DNA of 64,000 nt from Amoebophrya sp. A120 (taxonomy: Eukaryota > Sar > Dinophyceae > Syndiniales > Amoebophryaceae), in the NCBI GenBank assembly GCA_905178155.1, contig CAJINV010000004.1, positions 5,166,242 to 5,230,241 of the forward strand. Direction: 5' to 3'. Positions 1 through 10,744 of this stretch are shown here, piece after piece. The stretch's first letter is position 1; every line of letters begins with the position of its first letter. Both the position numbers and the translations under genes were made by a program. The notes under the pieces were generated by a model. The model saw only the letters and a program-made list of their open reading frames with translations. It had not been told where the DNA came from and ran no database searches.

Positions 1-1828
1 GGTCGTCGATGGTATCAGACTAAAGGATTTACGGAATCAGACTTATTTATGGAATCAGGCCAATGGAATCCGGCTAAGGTATCGAATCGGCATAATGGGA
101 TCAGCTTTGCCAGTGGAATCAGACTAGTGGAATCAGGCTAGTGCTGCGCTATCCAGTCCGTGCTTTGCTTGCGCCCGCGCACGGTCGGCTGCTGGGAAAA
201 CGCAGAGGGAGCCACGGAAAAACGGCCAACATGCCTGCACATGCCAAACACTCGCCCGACAAGCCCCGCGCCCACCATTCGCTGGGGCGAGTCTTCGTTC
301 CCCCCCCCCCACACGAGCACACACCTCGACACCTTTCATACTCCCCTGCGCGAGTATGAGAAAGGGGAGGGTGGGAGGTGCCTCCCATAATCAAAGAATC
401 CAGGCAGTGCGAGGCGCCACCGCCCGTGCCGGGAGGCGCTGCTCACAGGCGGACAGAGACCGGGAAGACAGCCTCGCCGCCGGCAGGCCTCGCCCCTAGG
501 CATTGGCAGCGCCAGGTCGCTAGCCTACGGGACCCGCCCTGCTGCGACATACAGATGGCTGCGCCCTCGGGAAGCTGGCTGCCCCTAGGTCGGGAGGCGG
601 CGCCTGGGGGCGGGCGCAGGGCAGTCCCAGCCGACACTCACATGCATGCAAGCATCTGCGCCACTGCGGCCCCGACCACTTGAAACGCGAGTGGAGTCGC
701 CCCACCCAAAAATCGAAGCACCGACGGCCCCGGGCCGTGCGGCGATGTACCTGCGGGCGCAACTTTCTAGGCGGCCCACCGAACGGGCGGGGGGGGCCGC
801 CTGGTCTGTCAGTCGGTGCGCAAGGCCTTGGGCGCAGCTCCAAATCGTAGCCGGGGCGGAGCGCGGGGGGACAGACCAGGATAGGCAGGGCGGGATGGCA
901 AGCATCGACTGCGGCGGCCGCGGAACATATATAGCGCCGCGCTTCTGCGCAGTACAGACCGAGGAGGCGCTTACCATCGCCCTCGGCCTGTCTCGGCCGG
1001 ATTTCCCCAAGTAAAAACACGAAAAACGAAGCCGATTTTTGGAAATTTGCGAGAGTTCCCCCCCTATTTTTCAACAAAAATCGCAAAAAAAAGCCTTTTT
1101 TCGTTGAAGTCCGGCAATTTCGCCCCCACAAAGCATCGCGCTTTTGCGCGCTTTTCTGTTGCAACCTAGAAGCACCGCCGCGAAGAAGGAGCGCAGAGAA
1201 GTAGCACGAGGCAGAGAGCAGTAGATGGGCGCAGTTCTAGCGTCTCTTTTCTATAGTCGGCTTTTATCTTTCTAAGCGTTGAGCTTTTTATTTTTTTGAC
1301 TACTTCAGATGTCACTTTGTCAACCGGGATCGCCAACAGCAAATTGCTGGCGCGTGTCTTAATGTGGACGCTGAGGAGTGAACGGAAGCAGCTACGCAGA
1401 CACACATACCCAACATGCAAGCCAGGTCCCCAAGTAGAAACGCAACGCACAGCATGCAAGAACTGCGGGCGAAGTTGCAAGGAGACCAACGCGACCAGTT
1501 GGAGCTGCAAAACATGATGGACCAAAGCGATGCCTGCAGGGAGAGAGTATTTCGGACGCATACGATAGAGAGCGCGCGGCCACCACATTCGTCGACGTAC
1601 TCAGAGTCCGCTGCTCCTGATTCTATCCACAAGCTTGATTCTAGTATCTTGATTCTACTCATTATTCTGATTCTACTATACTGCTTCCACTTGTAGCCTG
1701 ATTCCATTAGTCTGATTCCGTTCACTAAGTCTGATTCCCTCTCTTACCCTTAACAATGTCATAATATGTTGCATGTTGTACTTTACAAGTATGATGTGAA
1801 AAAACAGATCATGTTTCAAATCCAATAC
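1..1828. repeat. GC-rich block bounded by inverted arrays of a degenerate 12-bp motif
   Basis: Positions 1-145 carry about eight degenerate copies of GGAATCAGACTA on the plus strand. Positions about 1612-1735 carry the same motif in the opposite orientation (TAGTCTGATTCC-like). Between them lies a GC-rich block (about 150-1010) with a TATA-like ATATATA near 925, then AT-rich sequence. Inverted arrays around unique DNA suggest a mobile or satellite-bounded element, possibly cut by the window edge. Long ORFs inside look like GC-driven shadows on both strands. The right array ends about 90 bp from the last visible donor of the glutaminyl-tRNA synthetase gene, so the block may sit in that gene's intron. 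No coding domain was recognised. Confidence 0.45.
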
Positions 1829-3573
1829 CTCGCCCCCGACTTTCGAGAAGCGGTAGAAGTCCGCGGGTGCGTTTTCCTGGAAGTCTTCTCGGTCAATGAA
1901 GATTTTGCTCGAGAAAGACAAAGCCCGCGCGCCGAAGGATTTATCGCTCGGGTGGCTGGCGCAGTCCGGGATGGTTTCCGTAGTGGAATACGTTTTGACT
2001 TCCACCTCCAACGGGTCTAGCACCACCATTCTGCGGCTGGAGATCGGGTCTAAATCTAACCGGATGCTCTCCTCTAAGAGACCCATATTCTGCATGCTGT
2101 CCGTGTTTGTCACGCCCACCGTGTCGCAGAAACGCTTGATACCTGGGCGGGGAAATCAGAAAAATGTGATGCTTTGTATCAAAAAACAAATTCTGTAAGG
2201 TCGGCGTCTTATTTGGAAAATAACAAGGACCCAAGACAGGTTCCTAGCAAGTGCTAAACGAGAGTAGCGTTGAAAAATCCGGGGAACTTCATCATCTCCA
2301 CATACCTTGCGGCCTGACTCCTCTTCTTCTGAGCCCGCAGATGGTCATCAATCGCGGGTCGTCCCAGCCCATGACTCGCTTTTCGTTTACCAAGCGAAGC
2401 AATTTCCGCTTCGAGGTGACCGCACCAACCAAATTCAACCTAGCAAATTCCGTCTGCTCCGGTCGGGACGGGATGGAGGGGATGTTTTCGATGAACCAGC
2501 GGTAGAGAATGTTGTGGTTCTCGAACTCCAGCGTGCAGATACTGTGCGTGATGTGCTCGATCGCGTCCTCCTGGCCGTGGGCGAAGTCGTAAATTGGGTA
2601 GACTTTCCACTTCGACCCCGTGCGGTGGTGGTCCGCAAACCGAATCCGGTAGATTGGCGGGTCGCGAAGGTTAAAATTCGGCGACTGCATATCAATCTTC
2701 GCGCGGAGGAGCAGGGTGCCTGGTTGATAGATGCGGTTTGAGAGATTTTTCAATTTCATGTTGCAACATATGGTATTTAGGTCGGCGTGCTGCAATCGAC
2801 TTCTCGTTCTCTTCGTGTCATGTTTCATGGATCTTTCCATCATGTAGGAGCGCACGCTTAAGAAACCTATACCTTCTGGATGCTTTCCCTCCTGCATTTC
2901 TTCGAAGAGCTTCATGTTTTCCGCCACGGACCTTTCTCGGAAGGGGCTGTTGGTCCCGTTTTCGCGGCTGGTTTTTACCTCCTCGGGCGTCTGGGAGTCC
3001 ACGTAGGCCTTGCCGACTTCGATAAGCTCTTTGGCGTACTGAAACATCAAGTCAAAGTAGTCCGACGCGTAGAACAAATTGTCTCGCCATGGCTTCTCGC
3101 CGTGCTTCACCCAGGGAAGCTCCAGTGCCTCGCAGACCCACTCGACCTGTTCATGGGGACAGCGGTAGCGGTTTGCGTTTGATGTTGAGTAGAGCTCGAT
3201 TTTATGCATAGTGCGAAAGAAGAACATTTTTGCAGCAACTTCGCTTCAGAATATCAGAAACTGAAAGAAAAAGACAGCACCAAAAACTACTATTTGAAGA
3301 TATGTGAAAAAATACGTCCTGTAGTATGCTTTCCACGTACTCCGTTTCCTCAGTCACCGGGTTTGTGTCGTCAAACCGCATGTTGCACTGCCCATCGTAC
3401 TTTTTCGCCAAGCCGAAGTTCAGCAGAATGGACTTCGCGTGCCCGATGTGCAGATACCCGTTCGGTTCCGGGGGGAACCGCGTGGTCACGGTTTTCCCGT
3501 GCGAGCGACCACCCGGTGCCAGATCATTGTCGATCTTCTTCTCCAGGAAATTCTTGCGGTTGGGGTCTTCCAT
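1829..3573 (-). CDS. Glutaminyl-tRNA synthetase, four exons, 3' end missing
   Basis: Charges tRNA-Gln in the cytosol. The ATG at 3573 opens a short N-terminus followed by the class I HIGH motif ([11 protein letters not shown]). Exons 3573-3316, 3146-2873, 2719-2306 and 2142-1829 join in frame through three GT-AG introns (3315-3147, 2872-2720, 2305-2143). They read YASDYF, LRAKIDM, the KMSKS-like SKRKLL, WDDPRL and the start of the anticodon-binding beta-barrel (RRMVV, then IDREDF). About 420 codons are present. The last exon ends at a GTATTGG donor (1828), and roughly the final 110-130 residues expected for the family, including the rest of the anticodon-binding region, are not found between 1828 and 1. 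Either the last exon lies left of the window beyond a large intron, or the gene is broken by the adjacent repeat element. The product call is firm; completeness is unknown. Confidence 0.93.
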
Positions 3574-4580
3574 GATGTTTTTGTTTTCAAAATGTCGCTA
3601 CGGGAATAAGTAGAAAATGAGTTTTTAGTGGGGAGAAAGGAGACACGCAGCTCACGTTCAAGTTAAAGTTATTGAAACGGTAACAATCGAAATAGTACCT
3701 CTTCTACACATCGGTATCAAAAAAGTCAAAATGTAACTTAGTTCGCTGGAAGATCAAAAAAGAAACGAAAATCTTGTCAAAAAGGCAAGCAGAGAAAAAG
3801 CGTCGATTTCTTCGTGGACTTCGTAAGAATGTTGCAGAGCGATTGATCGTCGGAAAAATACTTGATCGCGGTGAATTCAGATCTCTTTTATCGCGGTGGG
3901 CAACAGTTTCAAATCTCTGATCGCCAAGATCTAGTATATGTTCTCTTTACGTGGTATACATTCACGAAAGTGAATACAAACTTTCTAGGAGGTCTAGAAC
4001 AGCACGATTTGAGAACTCCGATGGTGAAGTTGTCGTCATGGGAGTTTGCTTCAGTGCGAATGCCTGGTGAAGCTTTTTATGTTTTTATCAATGCAAGAAC
4101 CACTACTGAGTAGTACACGACTGAGGAAAATTTGAATCCACAAAACGAGAAAGGCTAAGACAGCCTTCGCTTCTGTTTCTCTGTTTTTGTCAGGGAAAAT
4201 ACACCCCGCGCAGATAAGTTAAGAGGCAATGAAGTAGATATTTCCGTTAGAGTGAGGTAACAAATCAAATCCTTAAGTTACCGGGTAACATAGCGTCCGG
4301 CGGGCCGCCGGACGCTAAGTTACCCGGTTCCCAGCCGCCAGGAACGGTCCGATCCGCTGGAAGGGGCTGGCGGCTGGGAACCGGGTAACTTTGCGTCCGG
4401 CGGCCCGCCGGACGCTATGTTACCCGGTAACTTAAGGATTTGATTTGTTACCTCACTCTTATTACTTCCGCGCACGGACTTGTTCCAGAAAAGGAAAACC
4501 GCTCCACTACGTTGATTACGGACCTTTGCCGCGATGCAAAAAACAAAAAGAACTGAGTAAATACTAGATTCACCTCATGG
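3574..4580. other. Intergenic, AT-rich, contains a large hairpin
   Basis: No convincing gene is present between the synthetase start and the end of the MerT/HMA gene. The 83-codon plus-strand ORF at 3862-4113 shows no recognisable domain. The notable content is the inverted repeat at 4249-4459, listed separately. Confidence 0.6.
4249..4459. repeat. 210-bp near-perfect inverted repeat (hairpin or MITE-like)
   Basis: Arms of about 90 bp start with AGAGTGAGGTAACAAATC and end with its reverse complement. They flank a short loop near 4345-4365. Each arm contains a second, nested palindrome of about 23 bp (GCGTCCGGCGGGCCGCCGGA and onward). The outer arms are AT-rich and the inner part is GC-rich. 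No ORF is present. It looks like a foldback element or MITE, since it differs from the introners and does not sit in a coding region. Confidence 0.85.
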
Positions 4581-6652
4581 TCATGATCCGCCGAGTTTCG
4601 CGCCAGCTTCTTCAGCACTGGCCGAGGGTCCTCCAGAAGAGCCCGCTTCTTTCCCCGTAGTTCCACCATCCGACATAACAGCTTCTTTCTTCCCGCCCTG
4701 TGGGTGCCTTGCTCCTGGCAGAGGACACGCGGAAATCGCCGCTGAAGAAAATGATGTCGCTGCAACATTTGTCCCCACAGCTCCTCCATTCTTCTCCGTT
4801 TCCGCATATCTTGCTCCTTCGCCCGGCAAAATAACGCGCGCGTCGAACCCCGCACTGACGACGCACTCGACGAGCGCAGCTTCGAATGCTTTTCGCCGAG
4901 CCTCCCGCTCCACCTGGTACAACGCAATTTCGTCGTCGTCCGCTTTGGAAAGTGACTGCTGGGACTGCTGAGATGAACAAGATTGATTCACTACCCCGTG
5001 ACAACTTTTGTCCTTTTTCAGCACCGCCTTCGGCTTCACCTCCCAGTACAACACCGTAACCAAACCTTTTTCCAGCTGAATCAGCACTCTGTTGACCGGA
5101 ACTTGTTTCGAGGTTTCAATCGCACCCCGAATGGCATTCACACAGGCGACGCAGCCCATGCCCTCCACCTGGAGCTCGATGATAGCCTCGCGGTCCGGGT
5201 CCGGGGAGAAGGAGTGGACGGTTTTGCCCGCGGCTTCGTCGCTCGATGGGGATGACCCTAAGTTGTTCAAACAACAAAAATCGACGCGCAATTATGACTC
5301 GAAGTGAGTAGTACTTGACGTTCATGTTCAGTTCTTGTACTTAAATCATGTTCTTCGTCTTACTTTTACCAGCATCACACGACCAAAAAAACGCCCCATT
5401 TTTAAGCAGCCACAAGTACCTCCCGCGACACTCATCTTCCGCACGATTTCGTCGTTGTTGACAAAAAACACAAATTCCGGCAGAAACGCTAGCGACAGGG
5501 CGAGAAATGACGACACCATTGCATTTTTCACGTGATCGAGGTCTCGATTTACCACCGCCGCCTGGTACATCCCGAATCCCTGGCTCAAAAACGTCAGACT
5601 CAGGAAAAACGGGCGCCACGGTCCCAGCACCGTGTTGAAGCCCGCGCACTATCGAACACAAAAGTGTTAACGTTCACGGTTTTCTTTTTCACAGAATGCA
5701 GTCACGCATGACAATTTTTGCCCAATATGCATGCTATGCATGAGAAATTCGGGCGCCTTTTGTGATGCATTACTGCATCACAAATTCCGTTAACGTTAAC
5801 ACTTTTCCCCGTGATAAGCACCCGACGGAAAACATGTTGAGAAACAGTTGTAACGCGCAGCAGCTGCCGGAGAGGGTGGAGAGAATCGTGTTGGTGGGTA
5901 AGTAGTGCAAGCTTTTCGTCACTGGGGAGAAAAGGGAAATAAACGGTGAATTTGCTACTTGTAGTTCCCTCGTTTTCTTTGACAGTTGCGCGGCCGCCCA
6001 GCCGAGCAATCCGTTCGCCGCGGTCCAGCCGAGGCAGCGGTACCCAAAATTCCTCCCCTCCGTCCAAAACACATCGTAGCGCTTGGGCGGGGATTTGGCG
6101 ACAGGTGGATCGGCACTACTTGGCGAGGACGTAGTTGTAGATGAGGTCGTGCTAAACGAAGTAGAAGATGGCTGCGACGCTGCATTCTTCGGAGATGCAG
6201 CAGGCTGCTGCGCGCCGACCGGACTCGTTTTTTTGTCCAGACCACAACTTGATGCAGTGGGACCATCCTGATCCGTCGCAGAGGAGCTGAAAGCGGACCT
6301 TTCTTCCGTTGCCTGCGCGCCCCCGTCCGCCGCGGCCCTTTCTATGGTCGTGGGTGAGGAAACTGAAACATCAGTCGATTTTGAAGGTCCGATGGCGAGC
6401 GCCTCTGCTGGGTCCGCCTCTTCTGAAGACTTCTTTTGTGGACTCGGAGATGTCGAAGGCCGTGGCTTCTTATTCCCGGATTTCGTCCTGGTTTGTTGTG
6501 CAGTCGTGGTGGAGTGTACTTATCGATCTTGTTGGAACACGACAGAAAACCAAACAGATGAGATCTAGAAGCAACTCGTAAACTGAAAAAAGGTCTTACC
6601 CTCCGCCGGCGCCAGACTTGCTTCCGCCTCCCTTGTTGCGTTTCTTCGTCAT
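4581..6652 (-). CDS. MerT-like membrane protein with C-terminal HMA metal-binding domain
   Basis: Probably moves or buffers a soft metal ion such as mercury or copper across a membrane; this is inferred from domain architecture. Exon 1 (ATG 6652) encodes a short Lys/Gly-rich start (MTKKRNKGGG). The next exon gives a Ser/Thr/Pro-rich tail, then hydrophobic segments with a vicinal cysteine pair (SGSCCALQLFLN). After the introner at 5650-5821 the frame reads VGCAGFNTVLGPWRPFFLSL, recalling the second helix of MerT. Further hydrophobic segments lead to the last exon (about 5270-4581), where an HMA domain with GMGCVACVNAI (the MxCxxC metal site) is followed by a long Ser/Gln/Glu-rich insert and tail. 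MerT and MerP fused in one chain is known in bacteria. Exon borders between 6600-6530 and 5390-5270 are approximate. Confidence 0.7.
5650..5817. mobile_element. Introner, family IE-5
   Basis: TIRs AGTGTTAACGTTCACGG and CCGTTAACGTTAACACT lie near the ends, with the 4-bp TSD GCAC at 5646-5649 and 5818-5821. Removing the element and one TSD joins VGC to AGFNTVLGP in the MerT-like gene. The interior carries GCATGACAA and GCATCACAAA words shared with other families. Confidence 0.8.
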
Positions 6653-7747
6653 ATTCCACAGATTTCAAACGCAACGATGCAGCAAAATCAAGAAACACCA
6701 AGACGCGGCGAGAGAATAGAAGCTGCACGAGAAGAGGACACAACAACGACCGAACGCTGCATCCACTACCACGGAGAAGACAATATCAGTCCTATTTTAC
6801 TGGTTTGATCGATTGTCGGCGCGCTGCCGTGTCGTTTAAGAACATCAACAAACGCGCAACGCCTGATCCTTCACAATGAAGAAGCTTGGTATCTCCATAG
6901 CGCTGTTTTGAAACGACGAAGGAAAAACACACATTCACATTCGCCATCTGAATACCCTGCTTCCCAAAATTCATCCTACACGAAAAATCGCCCCAGGGCG
7001 TTGCCGTGTGTTCCACTTTGTTCACCTTTTTTGCTGGCACCGTGTACAGGTAAAAAAATATGTTTTTCTTTGTCACTGGTAGGTCAAGCGCATTTTTATA
7101 CAGCAGCTGCATTGAAGATTTCAATTGAGGTTTTTACCGCACGTGGAACATGAATCAATTGGAAACTGAGATTGATCAAGAAGAAACAAACGGACAAACA
7201 ATGAAGTGGAATACTCTGTTGGAAAATCAAGCAGATTTAGAATAGATGTAAAGAGACACATGAAACCCTATTCTGGAGACCGGGAAACCGCTGCAAACCC
7301 AAAACAATATCTATGCAATATCCAAACCCTGGCAGCAACAGCATCGAAAGTTACTGGATCAACATGGCCACAACTTCAATCATAGACACACAGTGCTAAT
7401 ACATTGCTATGAGTCGAAGAGATAAAAAAAAATTTCATTTTGCCGCTAGGTACCTCGTCACAAACTTTGGCATTCCTCAATTTTACAAACTCTACTCAAT
7501 GACGCTGGAATCTACTTAAGGTCTAATCAGGGTAGAATGCAAGAAACAATTCGGGGGTCGCATACCGCCCGAAACAAGATTAGTATGTGGAGTAGTGGTA
7601 GTGGAAATGTTTTCGTTTGACAAAAAAATCAAGCTAAAGCTATACCGGTAATATTCGACCTTTTCTTTATTATATCGTTTTCGCAATACATGATCATGAC
7701 ATAATTAAAGAAATCAAGACCCGAGGAAATCACGACTGCGACTCCTC
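6653..7747. other. Intergenic region; weak minus-strand ORF only
   Basis: A minus-strand ORF at about 7109-6792 (about 105 codons from the first ATG) reads without recognisable domains, and its amino-acid composition is not clearly coding. It could be an unrecognised exon, but I cannot support a gene. The rest of the stretch is AT-rich and shows nothing else. Confidence 0.4.
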
Positions 7748-10190
7748 CTAGTCGTCCCCGGTCGCGTCAGCACCGAGCTTAGCACGCAGTTCCTTTTGCT
7801 TCCGCGCATTCTCTCGCATTTTCTGATCCATCTTCTCCCACCCCAACTCGTCTGCATTATTCGTCAGCAATGTCACTTCTTGGTGCAGTTCCTGCAATTC
7901 CTGCTCCATCGCCGCGCGTTCTTCCCGCGTGTAACTTGTTGTACCCGGGTAACCAGCGTTGGTGGTACTGGTCCGGCTAGAAGTCGGATTTGCTGTGGAT
8001 GTGGGCTTGCAGCTCTGACCTTCACGAGGTTCGGGGCGGGCTGAAGTTGTGCTACTGGCCACCAGTTGCAGGCCGCCAGATGCTCCGCCGCCGTCCCCCT
8101 CCTCGGTCTTGCTCTTTTTGCTTGGTGGATTTGTCGACGATGCGCTCGTGGCAGTGTTGTTGACTGTTGTAGAAGCCCGCTTCATGTTGCTGTCAACGCC
8201 GTGTTCTGTGCGTAAGCTATTCAGGACCTCATCGAGAGATGCGTAGTAGTTGTGGGTGGACGACAGTGCTGCTGCTTCCCGATGGTGCTTCACCTGGTGC
8301 TGGCCAACGGCAACGTCGGATGCTTTTGGTTGATTTGCTTGCTTTCCAGGTGCGGAAGACGAGAGCTGCGTTTGATCATGCACAAGAACATCGCTTTTGC
8401 CTTTATTACTGGTGTACTGGTGCAGCATTGTTCCACCGGTTTTGTTGTTCAGCCCTTTGTTCCCCTGAAACTGAAACGCGGCAGATGACGAAGACGAAAC
8501 TGGAACATGATGATGTTTCACAGCAGGCGCTCCTATTTGCATCCCTTTATTCGCTTTGTTGGTTTCCATTTCAGTTTTCTGTTGATTTGTTGTTGCATTC
8601 GCGGGCACCGTCATTACTGATCCTTTTCCGAAAATGTACTTCTGCGGACCCGACTGTTGCACGGCCAGTTGCTTCATCTCCGTAGTCAACTCCCCGCTTC
8701 CCCGCAATTGCTGGGCCTGCGCAACCGACAGTGTTGGTTTCTGCTGGGGGTAATTGTACAGAAGATCGCTTTCCTTTTCCAAAATCGCCAGGTTCATGGC
8801 TGCCATCCACATTTTCCCGCACTCTACGTTTTTTGCTACTTCCCCGCACAGGTTGTCCACTAACCGCCAGGCAAACCAGTTTAGCTGCAGAATGACGGAG
8901 TGCATGTTGTTTTCTCCTAATTCTTCGATGTAGTAGCTCGCCTGCACCCCCAGTGCGTGTTCACAGTAGGCTTGCGCGTGCTGCTGGCACTGGTTAACCT
9001 CGTTTTCATCTTGCCAATTGTCACCCGTCAGATCTCGTGGCAAGGGCCGCTCCTTCCGGTGGCTCGGATGGAAGTTGCCCTGGTTGTCAATGTTCGGTTT
9101 CCAAGGGCGCACCAGCGGATGGTCCAGCAAGTGCTTCCGCGGACGGTGGGAGTTTCTTTGCGCCAAGGATTTCTCGTGGTTCTGGATCACGTTGTTCGTG
9201 TGCCGCACAAAGGGCGTCTTCACGGGTTTTGAGAACTTCTTGTAGGTGCCGGGTTTCTTGTCCTGCAAAATCACTTCGGGCGGCGCACTGTGCGTGCGAA
9301 AAGTACTAGAACCCAGCGGTGGCGCGTAGCTGGCTTGCCACGATTGTTGCTGTTCAAATGGATTCTGGCCCGGATGGAGCGCGGGTCCTCTGGAGGATTG
9401 ATTCCTATTGTTTTCCATTCGCCGTTGCTCGTTGTAGTTGTTCTTCGCTTGTTGCTCGCGGAAAAGAAGATGCTGCTGGGTTGCAGAAGCATTCTTGCGC
9501 TCCTGCTGCGCAAACTGCTTCACCTGCTGTTCGTAGTTGTCCTCCTGGCGGCTGGGCAGCAGCTTTTTCGGTTCCATCGCCAGGTGATTCTTCTGGGCGA
9601 ACTGCATGCTCAGATTGGAATTTTGCAGGCGCGGGCCCGGCGCATGATCTTCCATGGTCTTCGTCTTGTTTCCTCCATACCTGGTCAGTGATTAGAGATT
9701 GAAAGTTAAAACTTTTATAATTACTTTAGCTTGTCTTTTCTTCAGCGAGGTTAAAGTCAAACCTCATCACCGTGCACAGAAGAACGACCACGAGTACAAA
9801 AGCATCGGATCCTTCTGTAGAACATGACAAATTGCTTCGTGTTGATGTGTGATCAGTGTACCTGTGGTCCGCGATTGGCGCCGCGGGCATCTTCTTTGCC
9901 GACCGCTCAATCCTGCTACTGTTGGTTGCCATCGGAGTGACAAACTGCGCAGCTTCGCTCGGGTTCACCTGGACAATGTCTCGCGCAACAAGATGATCCC
10001 CCAAGGACTCATTCCTTCTACCGGTGAAAGTACTTATTTTATTGCCACATGCAGCACGCTGGGCACAGGCACTGTGATGGCTGGAGCGATTCGGGTTCGG
10101 CGGTAGATGAAACGCATTGGAATAATTGCCGCGCTTGTCGTCCTGGATCGGGGGCTGGTTGTGGTTGCGTGGTCGACCGCTATTTTTCAT
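7748..10190 (-). CDS. Gln/Asn-rich protein of unknown function
   Basis: Two exons join cleanly. Exon 1 (10190-9862) starts MKNSGRPRNHNQPP. A GT-AG intron (9861-9681) follows, and exon 2 (9680-7748) continues in frame as RYGGNKTKTMEDHAP. The product is about 750 residues. The N-terminal half is rich in Gln, Asn and basic residues. A central region of about 90 residues with Trp, Cys and aromatic residues (NWFAWRLVDNLCG) is the only part that looks folded. The C-terminus is Ser/Thr-rich and ends in a Glu/Lys-rich predicted coiled coil (EQELQELHQEV). Such composition is common in RNA-binding or scaffold proteins, but no named domain was recognised. Stop is TAG. Confidence 0.8.
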
Positions 10191-10744
10191 CTCTCGTCCC
10201 TACTGATCAAAAGTCTTGCGATGTTTACGAACGTTAGATGTGAACAAGAAGTTACCTCCGCTCGTTTAGCTGGCACGCTGGATACCTTCTGCAAAGACAG
10301 CGCAAATGGATTTTCAACATACTTGGCGCGAGTTGTAATTATGTGTGTTACTTTCTTTCCAGCCCTCTTTAGAGAGAGGCAGGCTCAACGAACGGTGCTT
10401 GCCTTCGCTCACAGGAGTGAGTTGTTGCGCTAGTATGGAATTTCTACAACTCTCAAGAGGCCTCAACAAGAAAGAGGATAAAAAAACGGTAACTTTCCCC
10501 GAGACAAGCGGAACCGATGATACGACCTCTTCGTAGCTTGGTTTTCCCCGAGAAGAACATCTTCCGAAAAGCAAGTGTGGAATGACAATGAGACAAACAC
10601 GTCGCAATCGGTGGTTGATGTACGTGTAGGGCAGTGGCAGACGTACTGTCCCTCCCATGAATAGAATCATTTCATTTAGCACTAGCAAAACATAAGGTGC
10701 TGCGGACGACAAGAGTCACCACCACACGGCACAGCATGATGTGG
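10191..10744. other. Intergenic region
   Basis: Short spacer between the Gln/Asn-rich gene start and the stop codon of the next minus-strand coding region. ORFs here are short and overlap in several frames. I see no gene, repeat or RNA. Confidence 0.5.

Noticed and set aside
141-1164. Long ORFs on both strands in the GC-rich left block
   Set aside because: They overlap in several frames, have Arg/Pro/Gly/Ala-biased composition and no domains, as expected from GC-rich non-coding DNA.
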